Position numbers and translations under genes: made by a program. Below the pieces are notes generated by a model that searched no databases, was not told where the DNA came from, and worked only from the letters and a program-made list of their open reading frames with translations. From Lentisphaeria bacterium (lineage in GTDB: Bacteria > Verrucomicrobiota > Lentisphaeria > Victivallales > Victivallaceae), in contig CP091727.1 of NCBI GenBank assembly GCA_022009855.1, forward strand, positions 2,480,001 through 2,544,000: DNA of 64,000 nucleotides, given 5' to 3'. Below are positions 1 through 10,691 of this stretch, in pieces (position 1 is the first letter of the stretch; every line of letters starts with the position of its first letter).

Positions 1-293
1 ATGAAGTCGTCGAGCCGTTCCGACAGGAGCGGATAGACCATCGCGGTGAGGGCTTCGAGCTCCGCCGGGTCGGCGAACACCAGCGCCGCCAGTTTGCGCC
101 GGTCCGCTTCCCCTGATTCGAGCAGAATGCCCCGCCCCCATCGGGCCGTCAGCGCTGCGGCAAGCGGGCCGCCCGGCCCGTAGAATCCGTGGCAGATCTG
201 ATCGGCGTCGGCGGTCCGCCAGCCACGGGCGGAAAATGCGGCAAGGACGGAACTTTTTCCGCAGCCGAAAGCACCGGTGATTCCGAGAATCAT
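1..293 (-). CDS. coaE: Dephospho-CoA kinase, N-terminal part (runs off left edge)
   Basis: Catalyses the last step of coenzyme A synthesis, ATP-dependent 3'-phosphorylation of dephospho-CoA, in the cytosol. Reading the minus strand from the ATG at 293, the protein begins MILGITGAFGCGKSSV, a P-loop (G-A-F-G-C-G-K-S-S) in the position typical of CoaE, followed by a TADAD stretch where the family has its conserved Asp pair. About 97 codons are present; family members are near 200 residues, so the C-terminal half lies outside the window. The next gene to the right is divergent. No frame break is seen in the visible part. Confidence 0.85.
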   Translation of the reverse strand, partial: MILGITGAFGCGKSSVLAAFSARGWRTADADQICHGFYGPGGPLAAALTARWGRGILLESGEADRRKLAALVFADPAELEALTAMVYPLLSERLDDF

Positions 294-475
294 ACGTACG
301 TAAACTTCTTTCCCCCGTCCGTGATCCGGACATGTGAAAACACGGCAACCCAGAGGGACAAATTGATTGGAAATAGAGATTGTTGAATAGATTTTCCTTT
401 ACTTTAACTTGAAATATCCATTTTGCAAGTTAACTTTAAAGAAAAAATCAGAAAAATAATCGAAAGAGTTTTTTT

Positions 476-1036
476 ATGCAGCAGAAGATCCTCTCCTCAA
501 AGGTGCTCGGCGCCGGTCGCTATCTGACGTTGAATGAACTGGAATTCCTCGACGACCGCGGTCGGGTCCGGCACTGGGAGAGCGTCGATCGCCGCGGGGG
601 AACCGGCGCGGCCTTCCTCATTGCCCGGATCGTGCCGGACGACGAGATTCTTCTGGTCCGCCAGTTCCGTCCTCCGGCCGGGAAACGGATGCTGGAATTC
701 CCCGCCGGATTGATCGAGCCCGGCGAGGAGGCCGCGGAGACTGCGGTCCGTGAGCTCTACGAGGAGACCGGCTACTGCGGCCGGGTGCTTCGCGTCTTTC
801 CCCGGCCTGCAGTTCGCCCGGCCTCACCGGCGAAGCGATCAGCATGGTTCTGATGGAGGTGGACGGCGACGCCTGCCGGGGAAAACGATCCTGCCCCACC
901 CGGAGGATTCCGAGTCGATCGAATGTTTCCGGGTGCCGCTCCGGGAGCTGCCGGTGTTCCTCCTCCGGCAGGAGCGGGAAGGGTCGGCGTCGATTCAAAA
1001 ATCTACACCTTCGTGCAGGGAATGCGGATGGCTTGA
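476..1036 (+). CDS. Nudix hydrolase (ADP-ribose pyrophosphatase-like), frame-broken
   Basis: Likely hydrolyses a nucleoside diphosphate linked to another moiety, such as ADP-ribose. The Nudix box is clear around residues 80-105 (G-L-I-E-P-G-E-E then R-E-L-Y-E-E-T-G-Y), preceded by LVRQFRPPAGKRMLEFPAG, typical of the NudF/ADPRase group. The reading frame breaks at least three times between about 800 and 985. SPGLTGEAISMVLMEVDGDA continues in one frame, PEDSESIECFRVPLREL in another, and the end VGVDSKIYTFVQGMRMA returns to the starting frame with a stop at 1034-1036. Total length, 187 codons, matches the family and the indels cancel, so sequencing error is more likely than decay. Confidence 0.75.
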
Positions 1037-1187
1037 CGCGGCCGCGGGAAACGGCGGGGGAGGCCTCATAAGGGGAAATCTCCCGGCGGGTGTTGTATTT
1101 ATGGAGGAGTGGTGTTATATTATTTCCCGCCGTGCCTTCACGGGGAGGCGCGCAAGAGGAACGATATAGACACGGCATTGAAATTTT

Positions 1188-2004
1188 ATGGATCAGGGGC
1201 AATATCTTTTTTCCGGAGATTCCTACGATACTCCGGACGATGTTTCAAAATCTCTGCTGTTCCGGATGCTGCTGGGCAGCCGGTGGTATTTTTACTGGAA
1301 TAATTTCTGGATCTTCTGCCGGACCGGGCGGTGCGGAAAGCGCGGCACCTCTTACCGCGGAGCGTCAGATCTACTATTCGAATCTGAATCTCCGGCTGGT
1401 GGAGCGTTGCGGTGGCAAAGTGCATCTCCGGGGGCTGGATCATCTTCGGGCTCTCGAGGGGCGTCCGGTCGTGCTCATCGGCAATCACATGAGTCTCCTG
1501 GAGACGGCGCTGTTCCATTCGGTCATGCGCGGACTGCTGGATTTCACCTTCGTTATCAAGCAGTCGCTGATGAAGGTGCCGTTTTTCCGCAGCATCATGA
1601 CCGCGCTGGGGGCGATCCCGATCGGGCGGGAGAATCCGCGCGACGATCTGCGGGCGGTGCTCGAAGAGGGCACCGCGCTCCTGAACGCCGGCCGTTCGAT
1701 CGTGATTTTTCCGCAGTCCACCCGGAGCGAGACGTTTGATCCGGAGAAGTTCAACTCCATCGGGATCAAACTAGCCCGCCGGGCGGGGGTGCCGGTGGTG
1801 CCCTTCGCATTGAAGACCGATTTTCTCGGAAATGGGAAGCGGTTTCGCGATTTCGGCCCGGTTCGTCCGGAGCGGGAGGTCTGGTTTGAGTTCGGTGCGG
1901 CGCGCAAAGTCGAGGGGAACGGCCAGGCGCTTCAGCAGGAGATTATTGAGTTCATCGGCACGCGCCTTGCGCAGTGGCGCCGGCGGGAAGAGAAGAGTAT
2001 CTGA
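1188..2004 (+). CDS. PlsC-type lysophospholipid acyltransferase, one frameshift
   Basis: A 1-acyl-glycerol-3-phosphate acyltransferase-type protein, acting at the inner membrane in phospholipid or lipid A-type acylation. The start MDQGQYLFSGDSYDTPDD at 1188 with hydrophobic WYFYWNNFWIF shifts frame near 1345-1352 into a frame that runs to 2004. Family blocks are present: GNHMSLLET (motif I), the GAIPIGR substrate-binding block, FPQSTRSETFDPEKF (variant of FPEGTRS) and GVPVVPFAL. The catalytic box reads H-x4-E rather than the textbook H-x4-D. The overall length, about 270 residues, is usual for the family. It precedes a dehydrogenase by 42 bases. Confidence 0.7.
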
Positions 2005-2046
2005 TGCATCGTTGTCATCTCAAATAATACGGGAGAACAAAAAAGA

Positions 2047-3715
2047 ATGGGGTTCGCGATTCCGGAGAAGATGCTGGCCTGGCGCCTCTACGGCGAGGGA
2101 TGGAGAATTTCGGTGACAACGACCGGCCGTGTGAAGTGCCGGTGCCGGAGATTCGCGACGATGAACTTCTGGTCCGGATCGACGCGATCGGCCTCTGCTT
2201 TTCCGACGTGAAGCTGATCCGGGCGGGCGAAGCGCATCCCCGGGTCATTTCGAAGAATCTCCGGAAGGATCCGATCATTCCCGGTCACGAAGCGGTGATG
2301 ACGGTGGTCAAGGTCGGATCGAAGCTCACCGGGAAATTTCATGTCGGGCAGCGCTACATCATTCAGGCCGACATCTACGTGAACGGCAAGGGATTCGCCT
2401 ACGGATACGCGATCGACGGCGGCATGGCGCAGTACAGTGTGCTCGATCAGCGGGTGCTCAACGGCGACGAGGGGTGTTATCTGCTGCCGATCTCCGACTC
2501 GATGCCGTCGGCGGTCGCCGCGCTGCTGGAACCGTGGACCTGTGTGCAGGCCAGCTACATGATCGAAAAAACCGTCGCGCGCCGCTCTCCGGCGGACGGG
2601 TTCTGGTCGCCGCCGGCGACGATGCCGTCTACCGGGCCGGCGAACTGCTCCGGGCGGCGAAGCCCGCTTCGGTGACCGGCTTCGGCATCTCCGCCGCCTG
2701 CCGCGATTCGCTGGAACGCGAGCTCGGCGTGACGGTCGCGGTGACGGATACGCTCGATTGCGGGGAAAAGTTCGACGATATTTTCCTGTGTAATCTCACC
2801 GGGGCGAAGGCGGAGGCCGCCGCCCGGCTAGCCGACCGCGGCGCGGTGATCAGCTTCATCGGCAATTACACCGGAACTTCCGGCAGTTTCGATGTGGGGC
2901 GGATCCATTACGAAGGGTTCTTCTTCCAGGGGGCGCCGGGTATGGAGCTTTCGGCTGCGTACGGGCGCAATGTCCGCAGTGCGGTCAAGGCCGGCGGCTG
3001 CTGCTGGCTCCCCGGCGGTGCTGGCGCGATGGGGCAGATGCACACTCAGCTTGCGGTGGAGAATCCGAACGGGCCGAAACGCATTCTCGTCTCCGATATG
3101 GATTCCGCGCGGATCGCCAATGTCGAGCGGCAGCTCGGCGACGCGATCCGGTGGCGTGGTGTCGAATTCAAGGCGGTCAATCCGTCGGAGCTCTCTCCGG
3201 AAGAGTTCGACCGGGTGCTCCGGGAGTTTGCTCCGGAGGGGTTCGACGACATCATCATGCTTGTGCCGGTCGTGCCGGTGCTCTGCCACGCCGCCGGATA
3301 TCTCGGCGAGGACGGCCTGATGAACATTTTCGCCGGAATTCCGGCGGGCAAGGAGGGGGTGCTTTCGATCGACGGCATCGTCAATCACGGGCACCGTTAT
3401 ATCGGTTCGAGCGGCAGCCGTACCGAACATCTCCGCCACACGCTGCTCCTGGCTGAGCAGGGAAAACTCAAGCCGGTGACCGCGCTCGCCGCCATCGGCG
3501 GAATGAATGAACTCAAACACGGGCTGCAGGCGGTGATCGATGCGAAATTTCCCGGCAAGACGGTGATTCTGCCGAATTGCCCGGATATGCCGCTGGTTCC
3601 GATTTCGGAACTTGCTTCGCTGTCGCCCGGCATCGCCGCCACGCTGGATTGCAGCGGGCATTACTCCGTCGCGACGGAGGCGGAGTTGAGCGCACGTTAC
3701 GGGGCCGGGAAATAA
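2047..3715 (+). CDS. Zinc-type alcohol/sugar-alcohol dehydrogenase-like oxidoreductase, two frameshifts
   Basis: Medium-chain dehydrogenase-like protein of about 555 residues, longer than the usual 340-410. From ATG 2047 it reads MGFAIPEKMLAWRLYGEG. The frame changes near 2095-2103 and again at an A6 run near 2570. Visible features are GLCFSDVKLIRAG (catalytic-zinc Cys region, where MDRs have G-x-C-x-S-D), PIIPGHEAVMTVVKVGS (the GHE motif) and a late glycine-rich CCWLPGGAGAMGQMHTQLA followed by KRILVSDMDSARI, a Rossmann-type dinucleotide fold. The structural-zinc four-Cys loop is not seen. The closest known type I can suggest is the L-sorbose-1-phosphate reductase/SorE-like group. The substrate is unknown. 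Confidence 0.55.
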
Positions 3716-3742
3716 CCCCCCTCAACCGAGGAGTATTGCAAT

Positions 3743-6404
3743 TTGTTGTCGAAAAAGGGAAATACCTGATCGCCCTGGCGGTGACCGTGCTGTTGTGCGC
3801 CGCCGTACGGTCGGCGGATCTGCCCGCGTCGCAGCTGAAATTCAGTTCGCTCAAACGGATCAAGGCGGACAACTGGAATGTGGTGGGGCAGAATATCGTG
3901 GTCCGCGGCAATGTCTACGTGCCGTTTGGAGATTTCGAGATCTTCGCCGACCAGGCGGTGATCAATGTCGAAAGCAAGGACATTGAGGCGACCGGGAACA
4001 TCCGTTTTCTCCGATGGGTCAACGCGGTCGGCAACGTCGACGCCGCGAAGCTCGCCCGGTTGGAGAACGCACCGAACATTCTGGTTTCGGTCCGCGGCAT
4101 TTCCGGGAACATCTGGGGGAGAAGTCCATCGCGGTCAGTGCCTCCGGCATCAGCGACAATCTGCACGCCGAGCGGCTGGTCGGCAATCTGGAGACGGGGT
4201 ACTTCGCCTTTGAGAAGGCGCGGCTCAAATTCAAGAGCTTCGTCTGTCGCGCGGAGACCGGAGAGCGCAAGCCGGACGGCGTCATTGTCGTGAAGAATGC
4301 CGAAGTGAGCGCCTGCGAATATCTGGAAAACGACAATGCCCACTATTCGATCAGCTGCTCTGAAGCGAAGCTGACTCCGCACGCCACCGAATTTTACGGC
4401 ATCGACAGCATTGACACGGATATCGGCGATCACACGATTTTGATTTTCAACGGCTTTGCGAAAGTTTACGGGGTCCCGGTGCTCTGGATGCCGGTCTTCT
4501 ACAAGCCGAAGGATGAGTCGCCGGGATTGTTCGGCCTCCAGGCGGGCAAGGACGGGTCCTGGGGATACTACGTGCTCACCTACAAGAATTTCGTCCTGTC
4601 CGAGTATCCGTATGCTTCCGTCAAGCTGATGGCGGATTATTACAATGACCGCGGCTTCGGCTACGGCGCCACTTCGGTGATCGCCACCGAGGAGTCGCGG
4701 ACCGAAATCTTCGCCTACAGCATCCATGACCGGGACGTCTATGCCAACGACGACTACTATCTCTATCGACTGAAGGTGCCGTCGGACCGTTATGACTTCC
4801 GGATCAGCAACGTCACGCACATCACTCCGCGGCTGGATTTCCGCGGCGTCTTCGAGTTGAGCAGTGACCTTTATTTCACCCGCGACTTCTTCAGTTCCCG
4901 CTATGCGGCCGATCCGGAACCGGCGACCTATGCCGCGCTCGAGCAGCAGTTTGACCACTTCAGCGCCTCGTTCTACGTGCGTCCCCGGGTCAACAGCTTC
5001 TACACGACGGTGGAGCGGCTGCCCGGATTCCAGCTTTCCGTGCCGCGGCAGGAGCTTTTCGGCACCAACCTCTACTATCAGGGGGATTTCTCGCTGGACT
5101 ACCTGAAGATGAACTGGATCGATTTCGACCGGGATTTCGGCTACTATGGGCGGAACTTCCACCTGCCGAATGATTATCTGCGGGAGACGCGGCTGAAGAA
5201 TTACGAGTCGTTCCGGCTCGACAATGTGAACTTCCTCTACTATCCGCTGCGGTTCGACTGGCTGACCATCGTGCCGCGAGCCGGGTTCCGGATGACCGCC
5301 TATTCGCGGACCTCCAAGACCAAGGTTCGCGAGGAGGATCTGCTGAATCTGTTCCGGGCCGCGAGTCCGGAGAGCGTATTTCCGTTCCCGGTGACCAATT
5401 ATGACGACAAGGGGGACAGCAAGGTGCGGTTTGCCGGAGAACTGGGCGTGGAGGCGTCGACCAAGATCCACAACACCTGGCAGGACGTCAAGAGCACCTG
5501 GCTGGTGCTGGACGGGTTGCGCCATGTGATGCAGCCCCTATGTGAACTACACCTTCATCCCGAAACCGACGGTTGACCGCGACCGACTCTATTACTTCGA
5601 CGACATCGACCGGATCGACGAACAGCATTTCGTCCGGCTCGGTGTGAACAACCGCCTGCAGACCCGCTCGGGGAACAGCATCCGCGACTACTTCCGCATG
5701 GAGAACTATCTGGACATCCACTTCAACAAGTCGGACAATCACCAGAACCGGCTCGGCGAATTCTGCACGATTCTGACGGCGACGCCGTTCAAAGGGATTT
5801 GCCGTGAGTTCTCTTTTCGCCATCGACGCCGGAGGCAACAACGATGAGGCGCCGGAGGTGTATCGTCGCGGGCGGCCCGCGGGGCATCCCGGCATCAACC
5901 TCAAGTGGCTCAACCGCTGGAATATTTCGCTGAGCTACTCTCCCGCCGAGGATTACAACTTCACGCTTTCGTACAACTACCATCGCCCCTACAGTACCCG
6001 CAGTGCCTATTCGATGGGGTCGACGCTGACCCAGCTGGAGGCCGGATCATTTTTTCGACAAGAATTTTGACGACTACAGCGAAACGCTGAACTTCGGGAT
6101 GCGTTTCCCGCTGACGCCGGACCGCCGCACCTTCGGCGCCTACCGCATCTCCTATGATCTTCAGGAGGGTGCGATCGACAACCACGCGCTCATGATCAGC
6201 CGCGATTTTCACTGCTGGCAGCTTGTGGTGGGGCTGGAGTTCGAGCGGGATGACGACGACAAGAAGTTCGATACGTCATTTACCTGTATGGCGTACCTGA
6301 CCGGACTGACTACTCCGCAGCAGACCGGACAGAATTCAATTTTAAACGCCGCCGACCGGGAGATGCGTACGCCGGGGACGTTGGGGCAACATAGGGGGTT
6401 CTGA
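3743..6404 (+). CDS. lptD: LptD/OstA-like LPS-assembly outer membrane protein, several frameshifts
   Basis: Outer-membrane protein that inserts lipopolysaccharide into the outer leaflet. The start is probably TTG at 3743, with GAGGAG at 3729-3734; a base slip in the AAAAAGGG that follows then gives KYLIALAVTVLLCAAVRSA, a signal peptide. Next comes an LptA-like beta-jellyroll repeat (NWNVVGQNIVVRGNVYVPFG, ADQAVINVESKDIEATGNI). The barrel follows, with VYGVPVLWMPVFYKPKDESP, the LptD-type block, and many alternating aromatic strands. The frame breaks near 4120, 5540, 5800 and 6050. The gene lies just before hldD, another LPS gene. The last 30 residues are uncertain. Confidence 0.7.
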
Positions 6405-6407
6405 AAC

Positions 6408-7397
6408 ATGTTCATTGTCACCGGCGGCTCCGGCCTGATCGGGAGCTCTCTGGTCTGGGGACTCAACCGGGCCGGAATCGACGATATTCTGGTGGTCGAT
6501 CATCTGGGGAACACCACCGACAAGTGGAAGAACCTCGCCCCGCTGCGTTTCAGCGACTATCTGGAGCGCGACGCCTTCCGGGAGATGCTCCGTGCCGGAA
6601 AGTTCTCCGGCTGTGCCGTCGAAGGGGTGCTCCACATGGGGGCGTGTTCGGCGACCACCGAACGCGACGCCTCCTATCTTATCGACAACAACTTCAAATA
6701 CACCTGCGAACTGGCGGAGTTCTGCATCGGGGCGGGGATTCGTTTCCTGTATGCGTCGAGCTGCGCCACCTACGGGGACGGCAGCCGAGGTTATGTCGAT
6801 GACGAGTCGAAGATCGAGGAGCTGCGGCCGATGAACATGTACGGATATTCGAAGCAGCTTTTCGACCTCTGGGCAAAGCGGCGCGGATATCTCAAGAGCA
6901 TCACCGGCTGCAAGTTCTCGAATGTCTACGGCCCGAACGAGCGGCATAAGGGGAACATGCGCAGCGTGGTCTGCCGTGCGTTTGAGCAGATCACCGCCAC
7001 CGGGAAACTTCAGCTTTTCAAGTCCTACCGGCCGGAGTACGCTGACGGGGAGCAGATGCGGGACTTCCTCTACGTCAAGGATGCTGTCCGCATGGTGCTC
7101 AATCTCTTCAACCGCCCTTCCGCCGCGGGGCTTTACAACATCGGCAGCGGGCGGGCGGAGACCTGGAATGCACTTGCCCGCGCCTCTTTCGCGGCGCTTG
7201 AAAAGCCGGTGGCGATCGAATATATCGAAATGCCGGAGTCGCTCCGCGACCGCTACCAGTACTACACCCGGGCGGAGATGGGCAAATACCACGCGCTCGG
7301 GTTTGCCGATGAGGCGTCGAGCCTGGAGGAGGCGATCGCCGATTACATGTGGTATATGCGGAACGGCTGTTATTTGGGGGATGAATGCGTGAAGTAA
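6408..7397 (+). CDS. hldD: ADP-L-glycero-D-manno-heptose 6-epimerase
   Basis: Converts ADP-D-glycero-manno-heptose to the L-glycero form for the LPS inner core. It is an intact 329-residue short-chain dehydrogenase fold. It opens with MFIVTGGSGLIGSSLV (NADP-binding GxxGxxG), then HMGACSATTE, LYASSCATYGDG (catalytic Ser/Thr region) and MYGYSKQLFDLWA (YxxxK). C-terminal QMRDFLYVKDAV and GLYNIGSGRAETWNAL are typical of HldD/RfaD. It starts three bases after the lptD-like frame ends and overlaps the start of rsmB by 13 bases, so the three genes are probably one transcript. Confidence 0.9.
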   Translation: MFIVTGGSGLIGSSLVWGLNRAGIDDILVVDHLGNTTDKWKNLAPLRFSDYLERDAFREMLRAGKFSGCAVEGVLHMGACSATTERDASYLIDNNFKYTCELAEFCIGAGIRFLYASSCATYGDGSRGYVDDESKIEELRPMNMYGYSKQLFDLWAKRRGYLKSITGCKFSNVYGPNERHKGNMRSVVCRAFEQITATGKLQLFKSYRPEYADGEQMRDFLYVKDAVRMVLNLFNRPSAAGLYNIGSGRAETWNALARASFAALEKPVAIEYIEMPESLRDRYQYYTRAEMGKYHALGFADEASSLEEAIADYMWYMRNGCYLGDECVK

Positions 7398-8604
7398 AAC
7401 GCTGTTCAGCCGGATTTGTTCTCGAAGACGCGGTCGGAGCTCTCGCGGCGATTGAGGCGGAAGGGATCAGTCTGGATGATGTGCTCGACTCCCGCCTCGC
7501 GCATCCGGAACTGCGTCGGACGGTGAGCAGCCTGCTCTTTCAGTATTATCGGCGCAAGCGGTTCATTGACGGCTGGATTGTCCGCCTGGCGCCGCGTCCG
7601 CCGCGTCCGCTGCTCCGGCGGGTACTGGCGGTGGCGCTGACCCAGCTGCGTTTTCAGACCGGAATCGCGCCGCAGTCGGCGGCCAACATTGCCGTCGATT
7701 TCGTCAAAGCAGGCGGGCGGTATCCGGAGAGCCGGTTTGTGAACGCGGTGCTGCGCAATGCGCCCGGGGCGATGCCGGAGCTTTCGGACGAGCCGGTGGA
7801 GGTGCTTCCTCCGGCGCTTTTCCGACGCTGGAGCGCCCGGTTTCGACCGGAGGAGCTGGAGATGCTGACGGAGGCGTTTCTCACTCCGGCGGGATTTACG
7901 TTCCGGGCGGAGCGTGATTTTGTTCCGGGGAGCTGGCTTCGGCGGGGATCCCCGCGTACGGCGGATTCCGTTTCTACTTTTCGGACGATCCCGGCCGGGT
8001 GCTTGGGTCGGAAGCGCTCCGCCGGGGAAACATCTACATTCAGGATCCTGCTGCTTCGCTCGCTCCTTCGCTGCCGGATTTCTCCGGAGTTCGGCGCATT
8101 CTCGATCTCTGTGCCGCGCCCGGCGGCAAATCGCTGATGCTCGCCGAGCAGATGGAAGCCGGTGCGACGCTGGTGGCCGCCGACCGTTCGGAACGGCGTC
8201 AGCGGTTGACGGCGGATAATTTCCGTCGCCGGGGACTGAATTTTCCCGTTCTGACCGCGGAGCCGCACGAGGTGGAAGGGGTATACGATCTTGTTCTTGC
8301 GGATGTGCCGTGTTCGAATACGGGGGTGTTCCGTCGCCGTCCCGATGCGCTCTGGCGGTTCAACAGCAGTGAACTTGCCCGGATCCTCCGGCTGCAGGAG
8401 GAGATTCTCAACGCCGCCGCCCGGCGGGTTGCTCCCGGCGGCCAGCTGGTCTACAGCACCTGCAGCATCGAGCTGGAGGAAAACGGTCTTCAGGTGGAAC
8501 GTTTCCTGAGCGGCCACCCCGAATTCCGCAAGGTGAGTTCCCGGCAGATTCTGCCTTCGGTGGAGGCCGACGGCGCCTACGCCTGCCTGCTCCGCCGCGC
8601 CTGA
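7385..8604 (+). CDS. rsmB: 16S rRNA m5C967 methyltransferase (RsmB/Sun), one frameshift
   Basis: SAM-dependent methyltransferase that modifies C967 of 16S rRNA. The N-terminal 150 residues are a NusB-like RNA-binding domain (RTVSSLLFQYYRRKRFIDGW, ESRFVNAVLRN). After one frame change near 7920-7930 the catalytic domain follows. It shows ILDLCAAPGGKSLMLAEQ (SAM motif I), LADVPCSNTGVFRRRPDALW (catalytic Pro-Cys motif IV) and LVYSTCSIELEEN (motif VI Cys). The total, about 405 residues, is slightly short of the usual 430. The start ATG at 7385 overlaps hldD. Confidence 0.82.
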
Positions 8605-8677
8605 ATTCCCTCCGACCGCTCCCGGTGCGGGTTGACTTTTTTCCGGATAACGAAGTCAACCGCACGAAAGGAGCTTT

Positions 8678-9049
8678 ATGGATCTCACCCATGCCGATGT
8701 TGCGTCGGAGACGCTGGCGGCGGTCAATTCCGCTGCCGGGATTGCGTATCCGGAGACGGACGCTGCGGCGACGGAACGCCGCAGGCTGATCTGCGCCGCT
8801 GCTGAAAATGGATTGCTTGAGCTGGTGAAGGCACGGTGGCCGCGTCCACAGGAGGTGACGAGGCGGGAACTGTCTCTGGCCGGCGGCGTCGCGGTCGCGG
8901 TGACGGGGATGCTGCCGCCGGAGGAGGAGGAGCCGGGGATGCTCCGGCTTCGCGGACGGATTTTCGGGGGCTCCGACGTGGTGGAGCGGTTCCGCAATGA
9001 TTTTCTCCGGCTGCTGACGCAGTTTCCATTCCTGGGGGAGAGGTGGTGA
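8678..9049 (+). CDS. Unrecognised 123-residue protein (first of three-gene cassette)
   Basis: I do not recognise this protein. It begins MDLTHADVASETLAAVNSAA after a good GAAAGGAGC ribosome-binding site and is intact. It has no signal peptide or membrane segment. The middle is rich in Arg and Glu (VTRRELSLAGGVAVAVTGML, PPEEEEPGMLRLRGRIFGG) and it ends RNDFLRLLTQFPFLGERW. The stop overlaps the start of the next gene, so the two are probably translationally coupled. It is preceded by a short gap after rsmB. Open, overlapping spacing of three unknown genes suggests a small functional unit. Confidence 0.55.
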   Translation: MDLTHADVASETLAAVNSAAGIAYPETDAAATERRRLICAAAENGLLELVKARWPRPQEVTRRELSLAGGVAVAVTGMLPPEEEEPGMLRLRGRIFGGSDVVERFRNDFLRLLTQFPFLGERW

Positions 9050-10080
9050 CTGCCGCCGGCTCCCGGCTTCAGTTCGGCACTCTTTCCGCGGAGAAGGGAG
9101 GTGCGCTGGAGGATGGCCGGGAGGATGGGATTCCCGTCGCCTCCGGTTCGGCGGAGCTGACACTGCGAATCGATCTTGCCGGGAGCGAATTTGCCGAGGC
9201 GGAATATTCCGGCGAGGAGTCCGCCTCCTCCGGCGCTCGCGCGGCCTGGGCGGCTCTTGCTCCCGGGTACGCCTGGGCGGCGCTCGCACAACTGCTGTGC
9301 GAACGGTTCGGGCTGAGGGCGGAAGCGGTTCCCGGGGACCCGTTTCGCGAATATTGCTCTCTGCTGCTGGCATCGGCGGAGCCGCTGACGGATCCGGTGC
9401 TCCGGCGATTCCGCTTCCGGCTGGAAACTGGCTCGTGGCGGGGGCCGCAGTTGCAGGAACAGCTGGCGGAGCTGGCCGGCGCGTTGCCGATCTGTGACGA
9501 AGTGGTAACGCTTCCGGCGGGGTCGTCGTTCCGCTTCCGGAAGATTGCCGGTCAGGAGCTGGTCTGTAGGCCGCTGCGTCAGTGGAGCCGGAATCGGCTG
9601 GAGGGAAGTCTGGAACTGACGGTGGAGCTCGATGTGGCGAATTGCTCGCCGGTGCCTGACGATCTGCCGGAGGAACCGCCGTCGCCGGAGCGTCCCGCGT
9701 TCGACTTCGGCGCGATGGAACGGGCGCTGGATGAACTTTTTCTGGAGAAACTGGCGTTCGACGCGGAAATTCCCCTGGCCGGTTCCGGGCAGCTGCTTGC
9801 GGGAAAACCGTGGGGGACCCGTTTCCTCCGCTTTGAAAACGATGCGTCCGGACGATTGTCCACGCTGTTCTTTCAGGTGGAGTGGAGCGAACTGGAGCGT
9901 GAAACCGCGCTGTTGCGCCTCGGGCGGCTGGAGCGGCTTTTCCCTCTGTATGACTGTCGGATCGGCGATGTGACCGCGGCGGCGGTCCTGATGGAATCGA
10001 ACCGGACTGTGCCGGAAACGATCGAACATGTGGAGGTGACCGGCGGAACGTTCTTGCTCCAGGTCTGCGTGGTCTATTGA
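9043..10080 (+). CDS. Unrecognised 345-residue protein (second of three-gene cassette)
   Basis: Not recognised. An intact frame starts at GTG 9043 (or GTG 9046), preceded by GGGGGAG, inside the end of the previous gene. The sequence is acidic and Leu/Glu-rich with no signal peptide. It includes SAELTLRIDLAGSEFAEAEY, a Trp/Ala stretch (AAWAALAPGYAWAALAQLL) and a Pro/Glu linker (DDLPEEPPSPERPAFDF) that divides it into two parts. The C-terminus ends in VTGGTFLLQVCVVY. The alternating hydrophobic pattern suggests beta structure in both halves. It is followed by GAGGAG and the third gene of the cassette. Confidence 0.55.
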   Translation: MVTAAGSRLQFGTLSAEKGGALEDGREDGIPVASGSAELTLRIDLAGSEFAEAEYSGEESASSGARAAWAALAPGYAWAALAQLLCERFGLRAEAVPGDPFREYCSLLLASAEPLTDPVLRRFRFRLETGSWRGPQLQEQLAELAGALPICDEVVTLPAGSSFRFRKIAGQELVCRPLRQWSRNRLEGSLELTVELDVANCSPVPDDLPEEPPSPERPAFDFGAMERALDELFLEKLAFDAEIPLAGSGQLLAGKPWGTRFLRFENDASGRLSTLFFQVEWSELERETALLRLGRLERLFPLYDCRIGDVTAAAVLMESNRTVPETIEHVEVTGGTFLLQVCVVY

Positions 10081-10094
10081 GAGGAGAAAAGCAA

Positions 10095-10587
10095 ATGACG
10101 AAAGAGATTGTCTGCAACTGGCGCGAATGCCGTTCCGCCGATGCCGCGACCCGGGAGCTGCTTCGGAGTGCTGTCGATCCGGGCGCGGTAACGGAGGCGG
10201 TTGGATCGTTTTTTCTGGAGAAAAGTGGTGTGGAGCGGCCCTCTTTTTTTTCCGACCGGGATTCCGCCTCGTCGCCTCTCCGGCTGGGAACTCTCCTGTA
10301 CCGGGCTGCCGGTCTCGGATGACTGGCGCTGCGTGAAGTTCCGCTGCCTTCTCTCCGGAATCGACTGCGACGGGGAGCGGCTCCGGCGTGCCGTCGCCGC
10401 ATTCACCGCCGCGCTGCCGGCGTTCTGGATCATCGGTCCGGGGCAGCCGCCGGTGATCCTCGCCGCTCTGCTTCCGATCGAGGAGCCGAAATTCTCCGCG
10501 GCGACGCGTGCCGGACGAAATGTTCTGCAGACGAGTTTCCCGCTCTGCGCCGCCGTCGCGGCTCTGCCTGGAATCGAACTGCGATAG
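10095..10587 (+). CDS. Unrecognised protein (third of three-gene cassette), one frameshift
   Basis: Not recognised. It starts at ATG 10095 with GAGGAG at 10081-10086, MTKEIVCNWRECRSADAATR. The frame breaks near 10280 (RDSASSPLRLG continues as ELSCTGLPVSDDWRCVKFRC) and ends at 10587 with AALPGIELR, giving about 163 residues. No signal peptide or known motif is visible. Together with the two preceding genes it forms a closely spaced set with overlapping or coupled starts, located between rsmB and a LacI-type regulator. Confidence 0.45.
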
Positions 10588-10691
10588 CGGCGCGTACAGA
10601 TTCCTCCTCACGGCTTCGGGATTCGATTCGGCGCGGTCGGTGTCAGTCGGCTGCGCCTCCGGAGCACCGTGAGGATTTTTTTATAAAAAAA

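Noticed and set aside
3915..5525. Long minus-strand open frame opposite lptD
   Set aside because: Low-complexity composition typical of a high-G+C antisense shadow; the plus strand encodes a clear beta-barrel protein.
8408..10402. Minus-strand open frame of 664 codons opposite rsmB and the three unknown genes
   Set aside because: Rich in Arg, Pro and Ser with no domain, while the plus strand has ribosome-binding sites and coupled genes.
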